Part shown: piece after piece, positions 26,085 through 34,961 of the stretch
Layout: every line of letters starts with the position of its first letter
How positions within the stretch are numbered: the first letter of the stretch is position 1
Source of the DNA: Vulcanimicrobiota bacterium
GTDB taxonomy: Bacteria; Vulcanimicrobiota; Vulcanimicrobiia; Vulcanimicrobiales; Vulcanimicrobiaceae
Assembly: GCA_013036095.1 (NCBI GenBank)
Contig: JAAXCW010000001.1
Span: forward strand, 124,001-188,000
Reading direction: 5' to 3'
DNA: 64,000 nucleotides
The notes under the pieces: generated by a model
Database searches by the model: none
Seen by the model: only the letters and a program-made list of their open reading frames with translations
Told to the model about the DNA's origin: nothing
Program-made: the position numbers and the translations under genes

Positions 26085-27485
26085 CTACTTCGGTTTCGTC
26101 ATTTCGTGCGGCACGACATATTTGTCGAAATCCTCCGCGCTCACGTGCCCTAAGCTTACCGCAGCCTCTTTGAGAGTCGTTTTGTGATAGTGCGCGTGTT
26201 TGGCGATCTCGGCGGCTTTGTCGTAGCCGATTTTCGGCGCTAACGCGGTCACGGTCATCAGCGAGTCGTGCAGATACTTCGCGATCGTCTCCTCGTTGGC
26301 GGTCAGCCCTTCCACGGCATGTTCGCGGAACATCGTGCACGTGTCGCGCAGCAGCGTGCACGAGTGCAAGAAATTGTAGATCATCACCGGGTTGAAGACG
26401 TTGAGTTCGAAGTTGCCCTGCGAAGCACCGAAACTGATCGCGAGGTCGTTGCCATAAACCTGTGCGACGACCATCGTCATCGCTTCGGACTGCGTCGGGT
26501 TGACCTTTCCCGGCATGATCGACGAGCCGGGCTCGTTCTCGGGAAGCGTCAGCTCGCCGATGCCGGCGCGCGGTCCCGAGGCCAGCCAGCGAATATCGTT
26601 GGCGATCTTCATTAAAGCTGCACCCAGTGTCTTGAGCGCGCCCGACGCGAAGACGAAGTCGTCGTGCGAGGCCAGCGCGGTAAATTTATTCGGGTGCGAG
26701 CGGAAGGGCAGTCCGGTCAGCTCGGCGATCTTCTTGGCTACGCGTTCGCCGAACTCGGGATGCGCGTTAAGCCCGGTTCCAACGGCCGTACCCCCAATCG
26801 CTAAATCGTAGAGCGGATCGAGCGCCGCCTTGCAGGCCGCCATCGCGCGGTCGAGCTGCGTCACGTAGCCGGAAAACTCTTGACCGAGCGTTATCGGCGT
26901 CGCGTCCTGCAAGTGGGTCCGCCCCACTTTGACGATGCCCATCCATTCTTTTGACTTGGCGTCCAGCGCATCGCGCAGCTTTTTAATAGCGGGCAGCATC
27001 CCCGACATAGCTTCTGCCGCCGCCATATGCATCGCGGTCGGGAACGTATCGTTGGACGATTGCGACATGTTGACGTCGTCGTTCGGATGCACGGGCTTCT
27101 TGCTGCCCATCTCGCCGCCGGAGATCTCAATTGCACGGTTGGAGATCACCTCGTTGACGTTCATGTTGGTCTGCGTACCCGAACCGGTTTGCCAAACGCG
27201 CAGCGGGAAATGGTCTTCGAGCTTGCCGGCAATCACTTCGTCGGCCGCCTCTACGATGAGTTTGGCTTTCTCGTCCGCGAGTTTGCCGAGATCACGATTG
27301 ACTAGCGCCGCGGCCTTTTTCAGCGTCGCCATCGCACGGATGACCTGGCGCGGCATGACGTCGCGCGGCGACTCGCCGTCGCCAATATCGAAGTGGACGA
27401 GCGAGCGGGCGGACTGGGCGCCGTAGTATTTGTCGCTGGGGACCTGGATTTGGCCCATGGAGTCGGACTCGGTGCGTGTCTTCAC
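26085..27485 (-). CDS. fumC: Fumarate hydratase, class II
   Basis: Catalyses fumarate/malate interconversion in the TCA cycle as an oxygen-stable, cofactor-free tetramer. The 466 residues contain the fumarase/aspartase signature [15 protein letters not shown], the B-site [14 protein letters not shown] and [21 protein letters not shown]. The GTG at 27485 ([11 protein letters not shown]...) has a TAAGGG a few bases upstream; the ATG nine codons later is an alternative. It appears monocistronic. Confidence 0.97.
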   Translation of the reverse strand: MKTRTESDSMGQIQVPSDKYYGAQSARSLVHFDIGDGESPRDVMPRQVIRAMATLKKAAALVNRDLGKLADEKAKLIVEAADEVIAGKLEDHFPLRVWQTGSGTQTNMNVNEVISNRAIEISGGEMGSKKPVHPNDDVNMSQSSNDTFPTAMHMAAAEAMSGMLPAIKKLRDALDAKSKEWMGIVKVGRTHLQDATPITLGQEFSGYVTQLDRAMAACKAALDPLYDLAIGGTAVGTGLNAHPEFGERVAKKIAELTGLPFRSHPNKFTALASHDDFVFASGALKTLGAALMKIANDIRWLASGPRAGIGELTLPENEPGSSIMPGKVNPTQSEAMTMVVAQVYGNDLAISFGASQGNFELNVFNPVMIYNFLHSCTLLRDTCTMFREHAVEGLTANEETIAKYLHDSLMTVTALAPKIGYDKAAEIAKHAHYHKTTLKEAAVSLGHVSAEDFDKYVVPHEMTKPK

Positions 27486-27544
27486 GCCCTTATCTTCTCG
27501 CTTGGGCCCAGGGTTCTGCCCCTATAAAGGTCGGAGGGCGCTCT

Positions 27545-27793
27545 TTACCCGTGCGAGACGAAGCGCCCAACGAGCGGCAACAAAATGGAAACAATCACGA
27601 GCCCCGTGAGCCAGATAAATTTGCGGTCCATATTGGCCTGCAAAGAATCCATTCGCGCCAACAGCATATCGCGGGTCGAGTCGATTCTGGGCTCGAGGGC
27701 CGCTAGACGCAGATCGATGCCGTTCAGCCGGTCACTTATCTGCTCGTAAGCCTCCTTCCAGGCGGGCCATGCGAATTTCCATGGGTTGTGCAC
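27545..27793 (-). CDS. Small coiled-coil membrane-anchored protein, copy 1 (frameshifted N-terminus)
   Basis: 82 residues: AYEQISDRLNGIDLRLAALEPRID is a coiled-coil-like stretch, then DRKFIWLTGLVIVSILLPLVGRF is a C-terminal membrane helix. It is a tandem paralog of 27808-28026. The DNA of the two is nearly identical over about 70 bases at the start, but this copy has one extra base (AAGGAGGC against AAGGGGC). The MEIRMARLEG start of copy 2 is therefore out of frame here, and the ORF opens from a different ATG as MHNPWKFAWPAWK. The function is unknown. Confidence 0.55.
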   Translation of the reverse strand: MHNPWKFAWPAWKEAYEQISDRLNGIDLRLAALEPRIDSTRDMLLARMDSLQANMDRKFIWLTGLVIVSILLPLVGRFVSHG

Positions 27794-27807
27794 TCAAAAT
27801 ATGGGCC

Positions 27808-28026
27808 CTAGCCGTGCGGCGCGAAACGCTGGACGAGCGGCAACAAAATAGACACAAGTACCAGTCCGATCACCCAAAGAAATTTATGGTCCATGGCGGC
27901 GAAGCGCTGGTCCATTCGCGTTTCGATAGAACCGAGCCGAATATCAATGCTGTTCAGCCGGTCACTTATCTGCTCGTAGGCCCCTTCCAGGCGGGCCATG
28001 CGAATTTCCATGGGTTGTGCCGTCAT
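27808..28026 (-). CDS. Small coiled-coil membrane-anchored protein, copy 2
   Basis: 72 residues from the ATG at 28026, which follows GAGGAGAG by a few bases. MTAQPMEIRMARLEGAYEQISDRLNSIDIRLGSIETRMDQ forms a heptad-like amphipathic region, then HKFLWVIGLVLVSILLPLVQRF is a single membrane helix at the C-terminus. The layout resembles small tail-anchored or hemolysin-XhlA-like proteins, but I cannot assign a family. It is the intact member of a tandem duplication. Confidence 0.6.
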   Translation of the reverse strand: MTAQPMEIRMARLEGAYEQISDRLNSIDIRLGSIETRMDQRFAAMDHKFLWVIGLVLVSILLPLVQRFAPHG

Positions 28027-28076
28027 GTCTCTCCTCATACGTACTCTATCACGCGTTCCCGAAGTTGTCGCTAGGT

Positions 28077-28619
28077 CTAACGCTGAGATTTAAACGCCGC
28101 GCGGGGAACCGTCATGCCGAGCTCGCGCGTTTCGGTGACTTCAAGGAGTGTCAGCGGAAAACGCGGATCGTAGCCCTGCTTGCTGCAGCGGCCGCAGCTC
28201 ATGGCCGCGCGGGGCAAGCGACGGCGTAAAATTTCGAGCGCGCACTGCTCGCAGCGCAGTATATAGCGCTTCGCTGATTCGTTGAGCGGCTTCATGTTGC
28301 CGAGATCGTGATAGATCGACGTCAGCCCGCACTCTGCCATCTTCTTTCGAAACTCCGCGCCATGCCCGGTATCACCCGTGCGGTCATACAGCCAGGCGTG
28401 GATCATCTCGTGCAGCAGCGTTTCGCGTAGCGCTTCGGGGTGCTCGCGAAAATGTTTGACCGACAGCTCGATCAGCACCGGCCTGGTACTGTACGTAATG
28501 CGTCCGGCGGAGTTCGAAAAACGTGCGTTGTAGCGAATGCGGCAGACCGGCGTTTCGCCGTTGAAATAATAGTTGTTCAATTCGGCGAAAAGTAGTTGAA
28601 GCTCGGTTTCCGTCGGCAC
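28077..28619 (-). CDS. SprT-like zinc metallopeptidase
   Basis: A 180-residue SprT-fold protein. The zinc site is LLHEMIHAW (HExxH at His70-Glu71-His74), with His86 in GDTGHGAEFRKKM as the likely third ligand. A C-terminal zinc ribbon has CxxC pairs at Cys123/126 and Cys142/145. The relatives SPRTN and SprT act on DNA-protein crosslinks or have unknown targets. The only usable start is the GTG at 28619; upstream in-frame sequence belongs to the divergent TPR gene region. Confidence 0.85.
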   Translation of the reverse strand: MPTETELQLLFAELNNYYFNGETPVCRIRYNARFSNSAGRITYSTRPVLIELSVKHFREHPEALRETLLHEMIHAWLYDRTGDTGHGAEFRKKMAECGLTSIYHDLGNMKPLNESAKRYILRCEQCALEILRRRLPRAAMSCGRCSKQGYDPRFPLTLLEVTETRELGMTVPRAAFKSQR

Positions 28620-28655
28620 GAAGAGTTTGTTCGCCGTTCGTCCAACCGTTTCTTG

Positions 28656-29093
28656 GTGATTGCCGCTCCCAAGCGCGGGCTGCCGCCGCGCATCTATCTT
28701 CCCATCGTCATCGTTATCGCGGTGCTTTTCCTTGGGGCCATCGGATGGCTGCTGAAGCAAGGCTTTGCTACGGGCGGATCGGTTTTCGGCACCGGCACGG
28801 GCGTCGCCGCGCAAGCACCGGCGGCAAACGAGACCGCTGGACCGCCCGCTGTCAACGTCGAGGGCGGTCCTCCCGCAACCGTTCGCGTGCAGCTGCAAGA
28901 ATTACGCGCCCGCATCGCGCGTTCGCCCAAAGACGACGTGACGCTGACGCAACTGGGCGATCTCTACCTCGCGGTCGAAAAATATAGCGACGCGATCCCA
29001 TACTACGTTCGGGCGCTTGCAGCGAATCCGCACAACGTCGCCGCGCGCGAGGGCTTGAGCGAAGCGCGCGCCGGGCTGAAAGAGGCCCAGTGA
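28656..29093 (+). CDS. Membrane-anchored TPR protein
   Basis: 145 residues from the GTG at 28656 (a TTG at 28653 is equally possible). A short basic N-terminus precedes the membrane helix IYLPIVIVIAVLFLGAIGWLL. An Ala/Gly/Pro-rich linker follows, then LTQLGDLYLAVEKYSDAIPYYVRALAANPHNVAAREGL, which is one clear TPR unit plus a partial one. It probably acts as a scaffold. Its TGA overlaps the ATG of the first M55 peptidase by one base, so the three genes form an operon, divergent from the SprT-like gene. Confidence 0.75.
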   Translation: MIAAPKRGLPPRIYLPIVIVIAVLFLGAIGWLLKQGFATGGSVFGTGTGVAAQAPAANETAGPPAVNVEGGPPATVRVQLQELRARIARSPKDDVTLTQLGDLYLAVEKYSDAIPYYVRALAANPHNVAAREGLSEARAGLKEAQ

Positions 29094-29926
29094 TGCGCCT
29101 TTACATCTCGTGCGACATGGAAGGGACGGCCGGCGTCTGCAGCTGGATGCAATGCGATCCGTCCAACACACACGAGTATCCGATCTACCGCCGCTACATG
29201 TCGCAGGAAGTGCGCGCGGCGATCGATGGCGCGCGAAAAGGCGGCGCCGGCGAGATTGTCGTGAACGACTCACATTGGGATATGCGAAACCTCCTGTGGG
29301 ACGAGCTGCCCGCCGACGTACGCGTCATTTCGGGTGGCCGCAAGCCGCTTTCGATGACGCAGGGCTTGGGAAAAGGCTTCGACGGCGCCATGTTTACCGG
29401 CTATCACGCTAAGGCCGGCGATCGGAACGGCGTGCTCGCGCACACGTACACGGGTGAAACGATCTATAGCGTGCGCGTCAACGGAATCGACTGCAGCGAA
29501 GCGCTGCTCAATGCCGCTATGGCCGGTTACTACGGCATACCGCTGCTGCTCGTCACCGGCGATCGCGTCGTCGTAGAGCATGTCACTCAACACATGCCGT
29601 GGGTGACCGGTGTGATCGTCAAGGAAGGCATCGGCCATTACGCCGCCGACTCGATGACGCAGCAAGCCGCATGCGCCGCGATCCGCGACGCAGCCGCGCA
29701 GGCCGTAAAAGGTGCGTCGAAGGCCAAGCCGTTTACGTTCGACCCGCCGCTGACGCTCGAGATCGACACGACGCATGCCGAGCAAGCCGACTTCATCGAA
29801 CTGATGCCCGGCTATCAGCGCACCGCCGGCCGGACCGTACGATTCCAAGCCCGCGAATACCCCGAGATCTTCCGAGCGTTCATCGCGGCCTTTCGGCTCG
29901 GCGGCGCCGCAAACGTGCGCGCATGA
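29093..29926 (+). CDS. M55-family D-aminopeptidase (DppA-like), first copy
   Basis: A 277-residue DppA-fold zinc peptidase. The metal and catalytic residues line up with B. subtilis DppA: Asp8 and Glu10 (CDMEGTAG), His61 (VNDSHWD), His105 (TGYHA), His117 (AHTYTG) and Glu136 (CSEALLN). Characterised members release D-Ala from D-Ala-D-Ala or D-Ala-Gly-Gly peptides, consistent with turnover of peptidoglycan fragments. The ATG at 29093 was preferred to the GTG one codon upstream. The stop overlaps the next copy (ATGA). Confidence 0.9.
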   Translation: MRLYISCDMEGTAGVCSWMQCDPSNTHEYPIYRRYMSQEVRAAIDGARKGGAGEIVVNDSHWDMRNLLWDELPADVRVISGGRKPLSMTQGLGKGFDGAMFTGYHAKAGDRNGVLAHTYTGETIYSVRVNGIDCSEALLNAAMAGYYGIPLLLVTGDRVVVEHVTQHMPWVTGVIVKEGIGHYAADSMTQQAACAAIRDAAAQAVKGASKAKPFTFDPPLTLEIDTTHAEQADFIELMPGYQRTAGRTVRFQAREYPEIFRAFIAAFRLGGAANVRA

Positions 29927-30759
29927 AGATCTACATCTCCGCCGACATGGAAGGTACGGCGGGCGTCTGCTCCTGGGATCAGGTCGACGCGCGAAATTAC
30001 ACGCCCGACTACTATATCTATCAAAAGATCATGACCGCCGAAGTCTGCGCCGCAGTCGAAGGCGCGCGCAGGGGCGGCGCGCGCGAATTTACGATCAACG
30101 ATTCGCACGGTCCGATGCGCAATCTGTTGCTCGACGAACTGCCGGAGAATGCCCGCGTCATCTTCGGAAACCGCAAACCGTTTTCGATGAACCAAGGCCT
30201 GAACGGCGAATTCGACGGTGTCTTCTTCACCGGTTATCACGGCGCAATCGGTGAACCCAACGCCACACTTTGCCACACCTATACGCCCTCGGTCGTTTAC
30301 GACGTGCGCCTCAACGGTATGCGCTGCAGCGAAGCCACGCTCAATGCCGCGCTCGCCGGGCACTGCGGCGTTCCGGTTCTGTTGATCACCGGCGACCGCT
30401 CGACGATCGAAAGTGCGAAGGCGCAGATGCCTTGGATTACCGGCGTCGTCGTAAAAGAGAGCATCGGCAACTACGCCGTCGACTCACTGTCGCCGCAAGC
30501 TGCGCAAGACGCCATTCGCGACGGCGCCGCACAAGCGATGCGCTCGATCAAAGACGCGCGCCCGTTTATGGTCGAGCCGCCGATCGTGCTCGAGATCGAC
30601 CTTGCGCGAATCGAACAAGCCGACTGGGTCGCGCTGATTCCACAGTTCGAGCGAACGGCGCCCCGCACCGTGCGGTTTACGAGCGACGATTATCCAACGG
30701 TCTTCAAAGCGTTCGTTGCCGCGTTTAGAATGGGCGCCGTCGCCGACGCGCGGGTCTAA
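29923..30759 (+). CDS. M55-family D-aminopeptidase (DppA-like), second copy
   Basis: A 278-residue tandem paralog of the preceding gene, keeping the same set: Asp8/Glu10 (ADMEGTAG), His62 (INDSHGP), His106 (TGYHG), His118 (CHTYTP) and Glu137 (CSEATLN). The two share the overall plan but differ strongly in the substrate-facing segments (SNTHEYPIY against RNYTPDYYIY). They may therefore form a hetero-oligomer or have different specificity. Both are translationally coupled behind the TPR protein. Confidence 0.9.
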   Translation: MKIYISADMEGTAGVCSWDQVDARNYTPDYYIYQKIMTAEVCAAVEGARRGGAREFTINDSHGPMRNLLLDELPENARVIFGNRKPFSMNQGLNGEFDGVFFTGYHGAIGEPNATLCHTYTPSVVYDVRLNGMRCSEATLNAALAGHCGVPVLLITGDRSTIESAKAQMPWITGVVVKESIGNYAVDSLSPQAAQDAIRDGAAQAMRSIKDARPFMVEPPIVLEIDLARIEQADWVALIPQFERTAPRTVRFTSDDYPTVFKAFVAAFRMGAVADARV

Positions 30760-30762
30760 TAG

Positions 30763-31014
30763 CTAGGAAGCGGCGAGATCCAACATCGCTGGAAACACCA
30801 AATCGTTATTCTCAGCGTATTTACGGGCCTGCGAGAGCGTCTCGGAATCGAGCCCCAGCACCTCAATGCCGATAATGCCGCCTTCGGAATCTAAGTCGGC
30901 CGCTACAGTTCCTTCTTCCCACACGTCGCGCGTCTCGGCGACTTTGTTGTCGGAATAGGTCACATAACCGGCTTTTACTTCTAGGTCTACTTCAACTGCG
31001 ATGGGTTTCATCAT
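30763..31014 (-). CDS. DUF2283-family protein, partner of the DUF4258 gene
   Basis: 83 residues: MMKPIAVEVDLEVKAGYVTYSDNKV, then ADLDSEGGIIGIEVLGL, the conserved D-x-x-G-x-I-x-G-I-E core of DUF2283. The ATG at 31014 overlaps the TGA of the DUF4258 gene (ATGA). Such two-gene pairs are widespread and behave like toxin-antitoxin-type modules in gene neighbourhoods, with this protein in the antitoxin-like position; I know of no activity that proves this here. Confidence 0.7.
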   Translation of the reverse strand: MMKPIAVEVDLEVKAGYVTYSDNKVAETRDVWEEGTVAADLDSEGGIIGIEVLGLDSETLSQARKYAENNDLVFPAMLDLAAS

Positions 31015-31244
31015 GATGCATCTCCGGGTTTGCGCCAGTCCGCCCATGCGACCGTTATTACCACCGCATTTGCGGACACTGTTACTCGAATCCGATAGCC
31101 GCTGATCGGCCCTTGCCCATACAAGTTCTTGGTCCCGGCGCTCCCGCGAGAAATCTTACGCGGCCAACCGACGACTACCTCTGCATCAGATTGAGGGATG
31201 CCCCGGCGGCGCATCTGTTTGATTACATGCTTGCTGAATCGCAC
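31011..31244 (-). CDS. DUF4258-family protein, possibly toxin-like
   Basis: 77 residues starting MRFSKHVIKQMRRRGIPQSDAEVVV and ending VVITVAWADWRKP. The H-x3-Q/R-M-x-x-R-G-I opening is the DUF4258 signature, a small fold related in shape to RelE/BrnT-type ribonucleases. It is coupled to the DUF2283 gene downstream. The role as a toxin is inference from family neighbourhoods. Confidence 0.65.
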   Translation of the reverse strand: MRFSKHVIKQMRRRGIPQSDAEVVVGWPRKISRGSAGTKNLYGQGPISGYRIRVTVSANAVVITVAWADWRKPGDAS

Positions 31245-31281
31245 GCATAGATATCACGACGAGCGATCCTTTTGGCAAGGG

Positions 31282-32679
31282 CTAGCGCGCTGCTGTTTTG
31301 GACGCACCTATCGCGGCCGCAATCTCGACGACGTCGTTTTCATCCAACGATAGCTGGCCCATCGCGCGATCGTACACGGCGATGGTTTCTTCGCTCTTGC
31401 TGCCGGCTGCGCGCTCTTCGCGCAGGCGTTTGATTTCGTCGGTCACACGATGCGCGAGTTCGTCGGAGGGCTCGACACCCTGGGCGGAAAGCTGCGCAGC
31501 GTGCTTGCGCAGCGTATCTTTGACGAGCGCCACGCCGGAATGTTTGCCGAAGATCCAGGTAATTTCGCCGCCGACCAAACCCGCCGGAACGGCTTCGTAC
31601 ATACGCCGGTCGATCAGCATCGCCTGCGTGTGGATGCCCGACTCGTGCGCGAAAACTTTCGATCCGACGATCGGCTCGTGCTGCTGCATCGGCACGCCGC
31701 TCATGCGTTCCATGAAACGCGCGAGCTCCCGCAGCTTGTCGTATTTGAATCCCGGGATCTCGATGCCATACAAGACGTTGAGCGCGGTCACGAACTCGTG
31801 GAGTTTCACATTGCCGGCGCGTTCGCCGTACCCGTTGGCGGTCACCGAAACGACTTTGAAACCGCACGAAACCGCTGTTATCGCGTTGATCGTGCCCAAC
31901 CCATAGTCGTTGTGGAAATGGCAGACCATCGGCAAGCCCGGCGGCATCGCATCGACGATGCGCGAGCAGTACCAGCGCGCCGCCTCCGGGGTTAAACAGC
32001 CGACCGTATCCGGCCACGCGGGGCGGTCGCCGCCGGCTTCCAAGCTGCGCGTGAAATAGCGAATGAAGTAATCGACGTCGCCGCGGCTGCCGTCTTCCGC
32101 GCCGAATTCGATGCTCGTCACGCCGCGGCTGCGCGCGTAACGAATCGCGTCGCACTGCATTTTGATGTTCGCTTCGCGGTAAAATTCGAGCGGAAGGTCG
32201 AGCCACTCGCGTTCGTCGCGGCCTTCCAACTTAAGTAGCGTCTTGCCGATCTTGTATTTGAGATGCAGATCGCTGCCGCTCGTAAAGATGAAGAACGTCA
32301 CTTCCGACGGCGAAACGCCCACTTCTTCCAACGTCTTCGCGGTGACGTCGATATCTTTGGGATTGCTGCGGCACATGACGACGATTTCGACGTTGCCGAG
32401 CTCGTCGCGGCGCTTCGACTCCATCACGAGCTGCAGCGTCTTGCGATCGCCGGCCGATGCGGCCGGGAACCCGACGCTCATGATGTGCACGCCGATCGCG
32501 GCCAGCTGCTTGGCGATGTCGCGTTTCTGTTCGGGCGTGTAGCAGACGCCCGGCATTTGCTCGCCGTCGCGCAGCGTTTCGTCGTAGATCCGGATTTCGG
32601 CCGGATCGGGGAACTTCAGATCCTTGGTGAATTCGCGCGGGTCGCGTATGAGCTGCCCGATCGGCTCCTTCAATTCCAC
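31282..32679 (-). CDS. 2-isopropylmalate/homocitrate synthase family enzyme (DRE-TIM)
   Basis: A 465-residue Claisen-condensing enzyme. The DRE-TIM signature is IYDETLRDGEQMPGV, the metal-binding histidines lie in CHFHNDYGLG, and FGKHSGVALVKDTL is near the end of the catalytic part. It lacks the roughly 130-residue LeuA allosteric domain; the C-terminal 85 residues are short and helical. It condenses acetyl-CoA with an alpha-keto acid, but sequence alone does not separate isopropylmalate, homocitrate, citramalate or another product. The GTG at 32679 lies 3 bases after ndh. Confidence 0.85.
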   Translation of the reverse strand: MELKEPIGQLIRDPREFTKDLKFPDPAEIRIYDETLRDGEQMPGVCYTPEQKRDIAKQLAAIGVHIMSVGFPAASAGDRKTLQLVMESKRRDELGNVEIVVMCRSNPKDIDVTAKTLEEVGVSPSEVTFFIFTSGSDLHLKYKIGKTLLKLEGRDEREWLDLPLEFYREANIKMQCDAIRYARSRGVTSIEFGAEDGSRGDVDYFIRYFTRSLEAGGDRPAWPDTVGCLTPEAARWYCSRIVDAMPPGLPMVCHFHNDYGLGTINAITAVSCGFKVVSVTANGYGERAGNVKLHEFVTALNVLYGIEIPGFKYDKLRELARFMERMSGVPMQQHEPIVGSKVFAHESGIHTQAMLIDRRMYEAVPAGLVGGEITWIFGKHSGVALVKDTLRKHAAQLSAQGVEPSDELAHRVTDEIKRLREERAAGSKSEETIAVYDRAMGQLSLDENDVVEIAAAIGASKTAAR

Positions 32680-32682
32680 TTT

Positions 32683-33996
32683 TTACGGGTTCTCGTCGCG
32701 CGGGAGAAGCCCCGCGTCGGCAGCCGCGCTCGACTGCGCGCGCCGCGTGTAGACGCGCAGTTCGGAGATGTCGCGCGGGAAGAGCAGTTCGAGCGTCCAG
32801 TCGAATGCGACGCGCAGCTTGCGGTCCAAGCCGGGCAAGCGTGCCAGATAGTACGTTCGCCAGAGAAACCAGGCGAGAAAACCGGTCAGCACCCGATCGC
32901 CCGGCAACTGCGCGACCGCCTTGCGCGCTCCCAGCGACGCCATCATGCCGAGCGATGTGTAATGGAATGCGCGCGTTACTTTTCCGCGCATCGCGGCGAC
33001 CAAATTCTCCGCCAGCACCGGCGCTTCACGAATAGCGTGCTGTGCCGTCGGCGGATAGAACGTGCCCGTGCCGTCGGGAACCGCGGCGCAATCGCCGCAT
33101 GCCCACATCCCCGGAAAGCCCGCTACGCTCAGGTTGGCATCGACCAGAATCGCACCGTTTTTCGCGTGCGGCAGCGCTTCCGTTCCGGCGATCACCCGCG
33201 GTTTGATGCCCGCGCTCCACACGATCGTGCGCGTTTCGATCCGCCTGCCGCTGATCAGTTCGATCCCTTCGTCGTCGGCGCCGCGCACGCCGTCGCCGGT
33301 CACCACTTCGACGCCGCGCTTGCGCAAGAAATTCTCGGCGTACGATCCCATGCGCGGCGGAAGGCCGGGCAGCAGCGTCGCTCCGCCTTCGATCAGGACG
33401 ATGCGCACGTCTCCAGGCCGGACGTTCGGATAGAATCGCTCGACGTTGCGAAAGAGCTCCGCCATCTCGCCCGTGGTTTCAACGCCGGTGAAGCCGCCGC
33501 CGACCACAACCAGCGTCAGTAGTTTCTTGCGTTCGCTTTCGCCGGCGTCATCGGCCAGCTCGAGCAGCCAAATAAAACGGTTGCGCAAAATTGCCGCATC
33601 TTCCAACGTCTTCAGCGCGAAGACACGCTCCGCGATCCCCGGCAGTCCAAACGTCGAGGTTGACGCGCCGGTCGTCATCACGAGCTGATCGTAGCCGATG
33701 CGTTCCGTAACACCGGTCAAGGTGTGCGCGTAAGAAACCTCGCGTTTAGCTATATCGACGCCGGTGACGTCGGCGAGAATGAAATGCGTGCGCCGCACTT
33801 GCGCGCGGATCGGCGTCACGATGTCGCGTGTTCCGAGCGCGCCGGAGCTCACTTCGGGCAACATCGGCGTGAAGAGCGAGAAATTCTCGCGGCTGATCAG
33901 CGTGAGTTGGGCATCCACCGGACGCAAGATGCGCTCCAAACGCTGCGCTACTCCGATCGCGGCGAAACCACCGCCCAAAATAACGATCCGCGTCAC
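32683..33996 (-). CDS. ndh: Type II NADH:quinone oxidoreductase (NDH-2)
   Basis: A single-subunit, non-proton-pumping, FAD-dependent dehydrogenase at the inner face of the membrane. The 437 residues have FAD motif IVILGGGFAAIGVAQRL, NADH motif LTLVVVGGGFTGVETTGEMAEL, the FAD-closing WACGDCAAVP, and the quinone-site AQHAIREAPVLAENL (family AxQ). The C-terminal hydrophobic/amphipathic region FLAWFLWRTYYLARLPG gives membrane attachment. It starts at the GTG at 33996 and is divergent from the M50 protease. Confidence 0.92.
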   Translation of the reverse strand: MTRIVILGGGFAAIGVAQRLERILRPVDAQLTLISRENFSLFTPMLPEVSSGALGTRDIVTPIRAQVRRTHFILADVTGVDIAKREVSYAHTLTGVTERIGYDQLVMTTGASTSTFGLPGIAERVFALKTLEDAAILRNRFIWLLELADDAGESERKKLLTLVVVGGGFTGVETTGEMAELFRNVERFYPNVRPGDVRIVLIEGGATLLPGLPPRMGSYAENFLRKRGVEVVTGDGVRGADDEGIELISGRRIETRTIVWSAGIKPRVIAGTEALPHAKNGAILVDANLSVAGFPGMWACGDCAAVPDGTGTFYPPTAQHAIREAPVLAENLVAAMRGKVTRAFHYTSLGMMASLGARKAVAQLPGDRVLTGFLAWFLWRTYYLARLPGLDRKLRVAFDWTLELLFPRDISELRVYTRRAQSSAAADAGLLPRDENP

Positions 33997-34047
33997 ACCG
34001 CTCTCTTCCGCTAAGAACTTGCGTTGTCATCGTAGAAGGACCCTGTT

Positions 34048-34947
34048 GTGCACGACGACAACGGGAAAAAGCCGCCGAAAAATCCTTGGGCCTCGGGGTT
34101 TAGCGCCGAGCGGCCGGAGAACCGCGCGTACGACGTTGACTACGTTTCGCCCGACGCCAAGAAAGCACGCGCCAAAAAAACCGCTGAGGGCATAGGCGCG
34201 GCCGGGCTCGGCCTCGGCGCCATTCTGCTGAAATTCAAATCGCTGCTGCTCGTCCTATTCAGCTTCCCGAAGCTCTTTTTGATTTTGAAGTTCGGCGGAT
34301 CGATGTTTCTCTCGATTTGGCTCTATGGACTTTTCTGGGGCTGGAAATTTGCCCTGGTCTTTGTGCTGATGATTCTCGCCCACGAACTTGGGCACTACTT
34401 CACGATCCGCAACTATGGATTGCCCGCCCGCTTACCGATGTTCATTCCGTTTATCGGAGCGTACACCGTCGGCGGCGTTCCCGAGTCGCTCGAACATGAC
34501 GCCTATATAGCCCTGGCCGGCCCGCTCACGGGTTTAGGCGTAGCCATCATTTGTTACGTTTTTGCTTTGGAAACGCATCAAGCGTTTTGGTATATGGCCG
34601 CCTATATCGGAGCGTTCCTGAACCTCTTTAACATGATTCCGACCATGCCGTTTGACGGAGGCCGCATCGCGGGCGCGCTCTCTCCCGTGCTGTGGGTGGT
34701 TGGATTCGTTGCGTTTTTGGGCCTCGCGCTAACGACGCATATCTCGCTCTTCTTCGTCATCCTGTTTGCCGCGCTCGCATTGCCCAGCGCGATCGCAGGA
34801 TGGCGCGGTTATCGAGATCCGCGCTTCGCGACGATGACGGCGGCGGGCAGAGTTCGCGTTGGCGCCTGGTATCTCGCGACGCTGTTCGCGCTCTTCTATC
34901 TCATGACAATGACGCACACCGCCGGAATGCCATCGACCCACGCGTAA
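34048..34947 (+). CDS. M50-family membrane zinc metalloprotease
   Basis: A 299-residue polytopic site-2-protease-type enzyme. VLMILAHELGHYFTIRNYG carries HExxH in the membrane, and NLFNMIPTMPFDGGRI is the second motif, N-x(2)-P-x(2)-PFDGG, with the third zinc ligand Asp. No PDZ domain is present. A soluble N-terminal region of about 50 residues precedes the first helix. It starts with a GTG behind AAGGA. It may cleave membrane-bound regulators, but no partner is encoded nearby. Confidence 0.88.
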   Translation: MHDDNGKKPPKNPWASGFSAERPENRAYDVDYVSPDAKKARAKKTAEGIGAAGLGLGAILLKFKSLLLVLFSFPKLFLILKFGGSMFLSIWLYGLFWGWKFALVFVLMILAHELGHYFTIRNYGLPARLPMFIPFIGAYTVGGVPESLEHDAYIALAGPLTGLGVAIICYVFALETHQAFWYMAAYIGAFLNLFNMIPTMPFDGGRIAGALSPVLWVVGFVAFLGLALTTHISLFFVILFAALALPSAIAGWRGYRDPRFATMTAAGRVRVGAWYLATLFALFYLMTMTHTAGMPSTHA

Positions 34948-34961
34948 CGCGCTGGGCGGCG

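Noticed and set aside
32263-33522. 419-codon open frame opposite the LeuA-like and NDH-2 genes
   Set aside because: Spans two real genes and their junction, Arg/His-rich, no motif; both sense genes are unambiguous.
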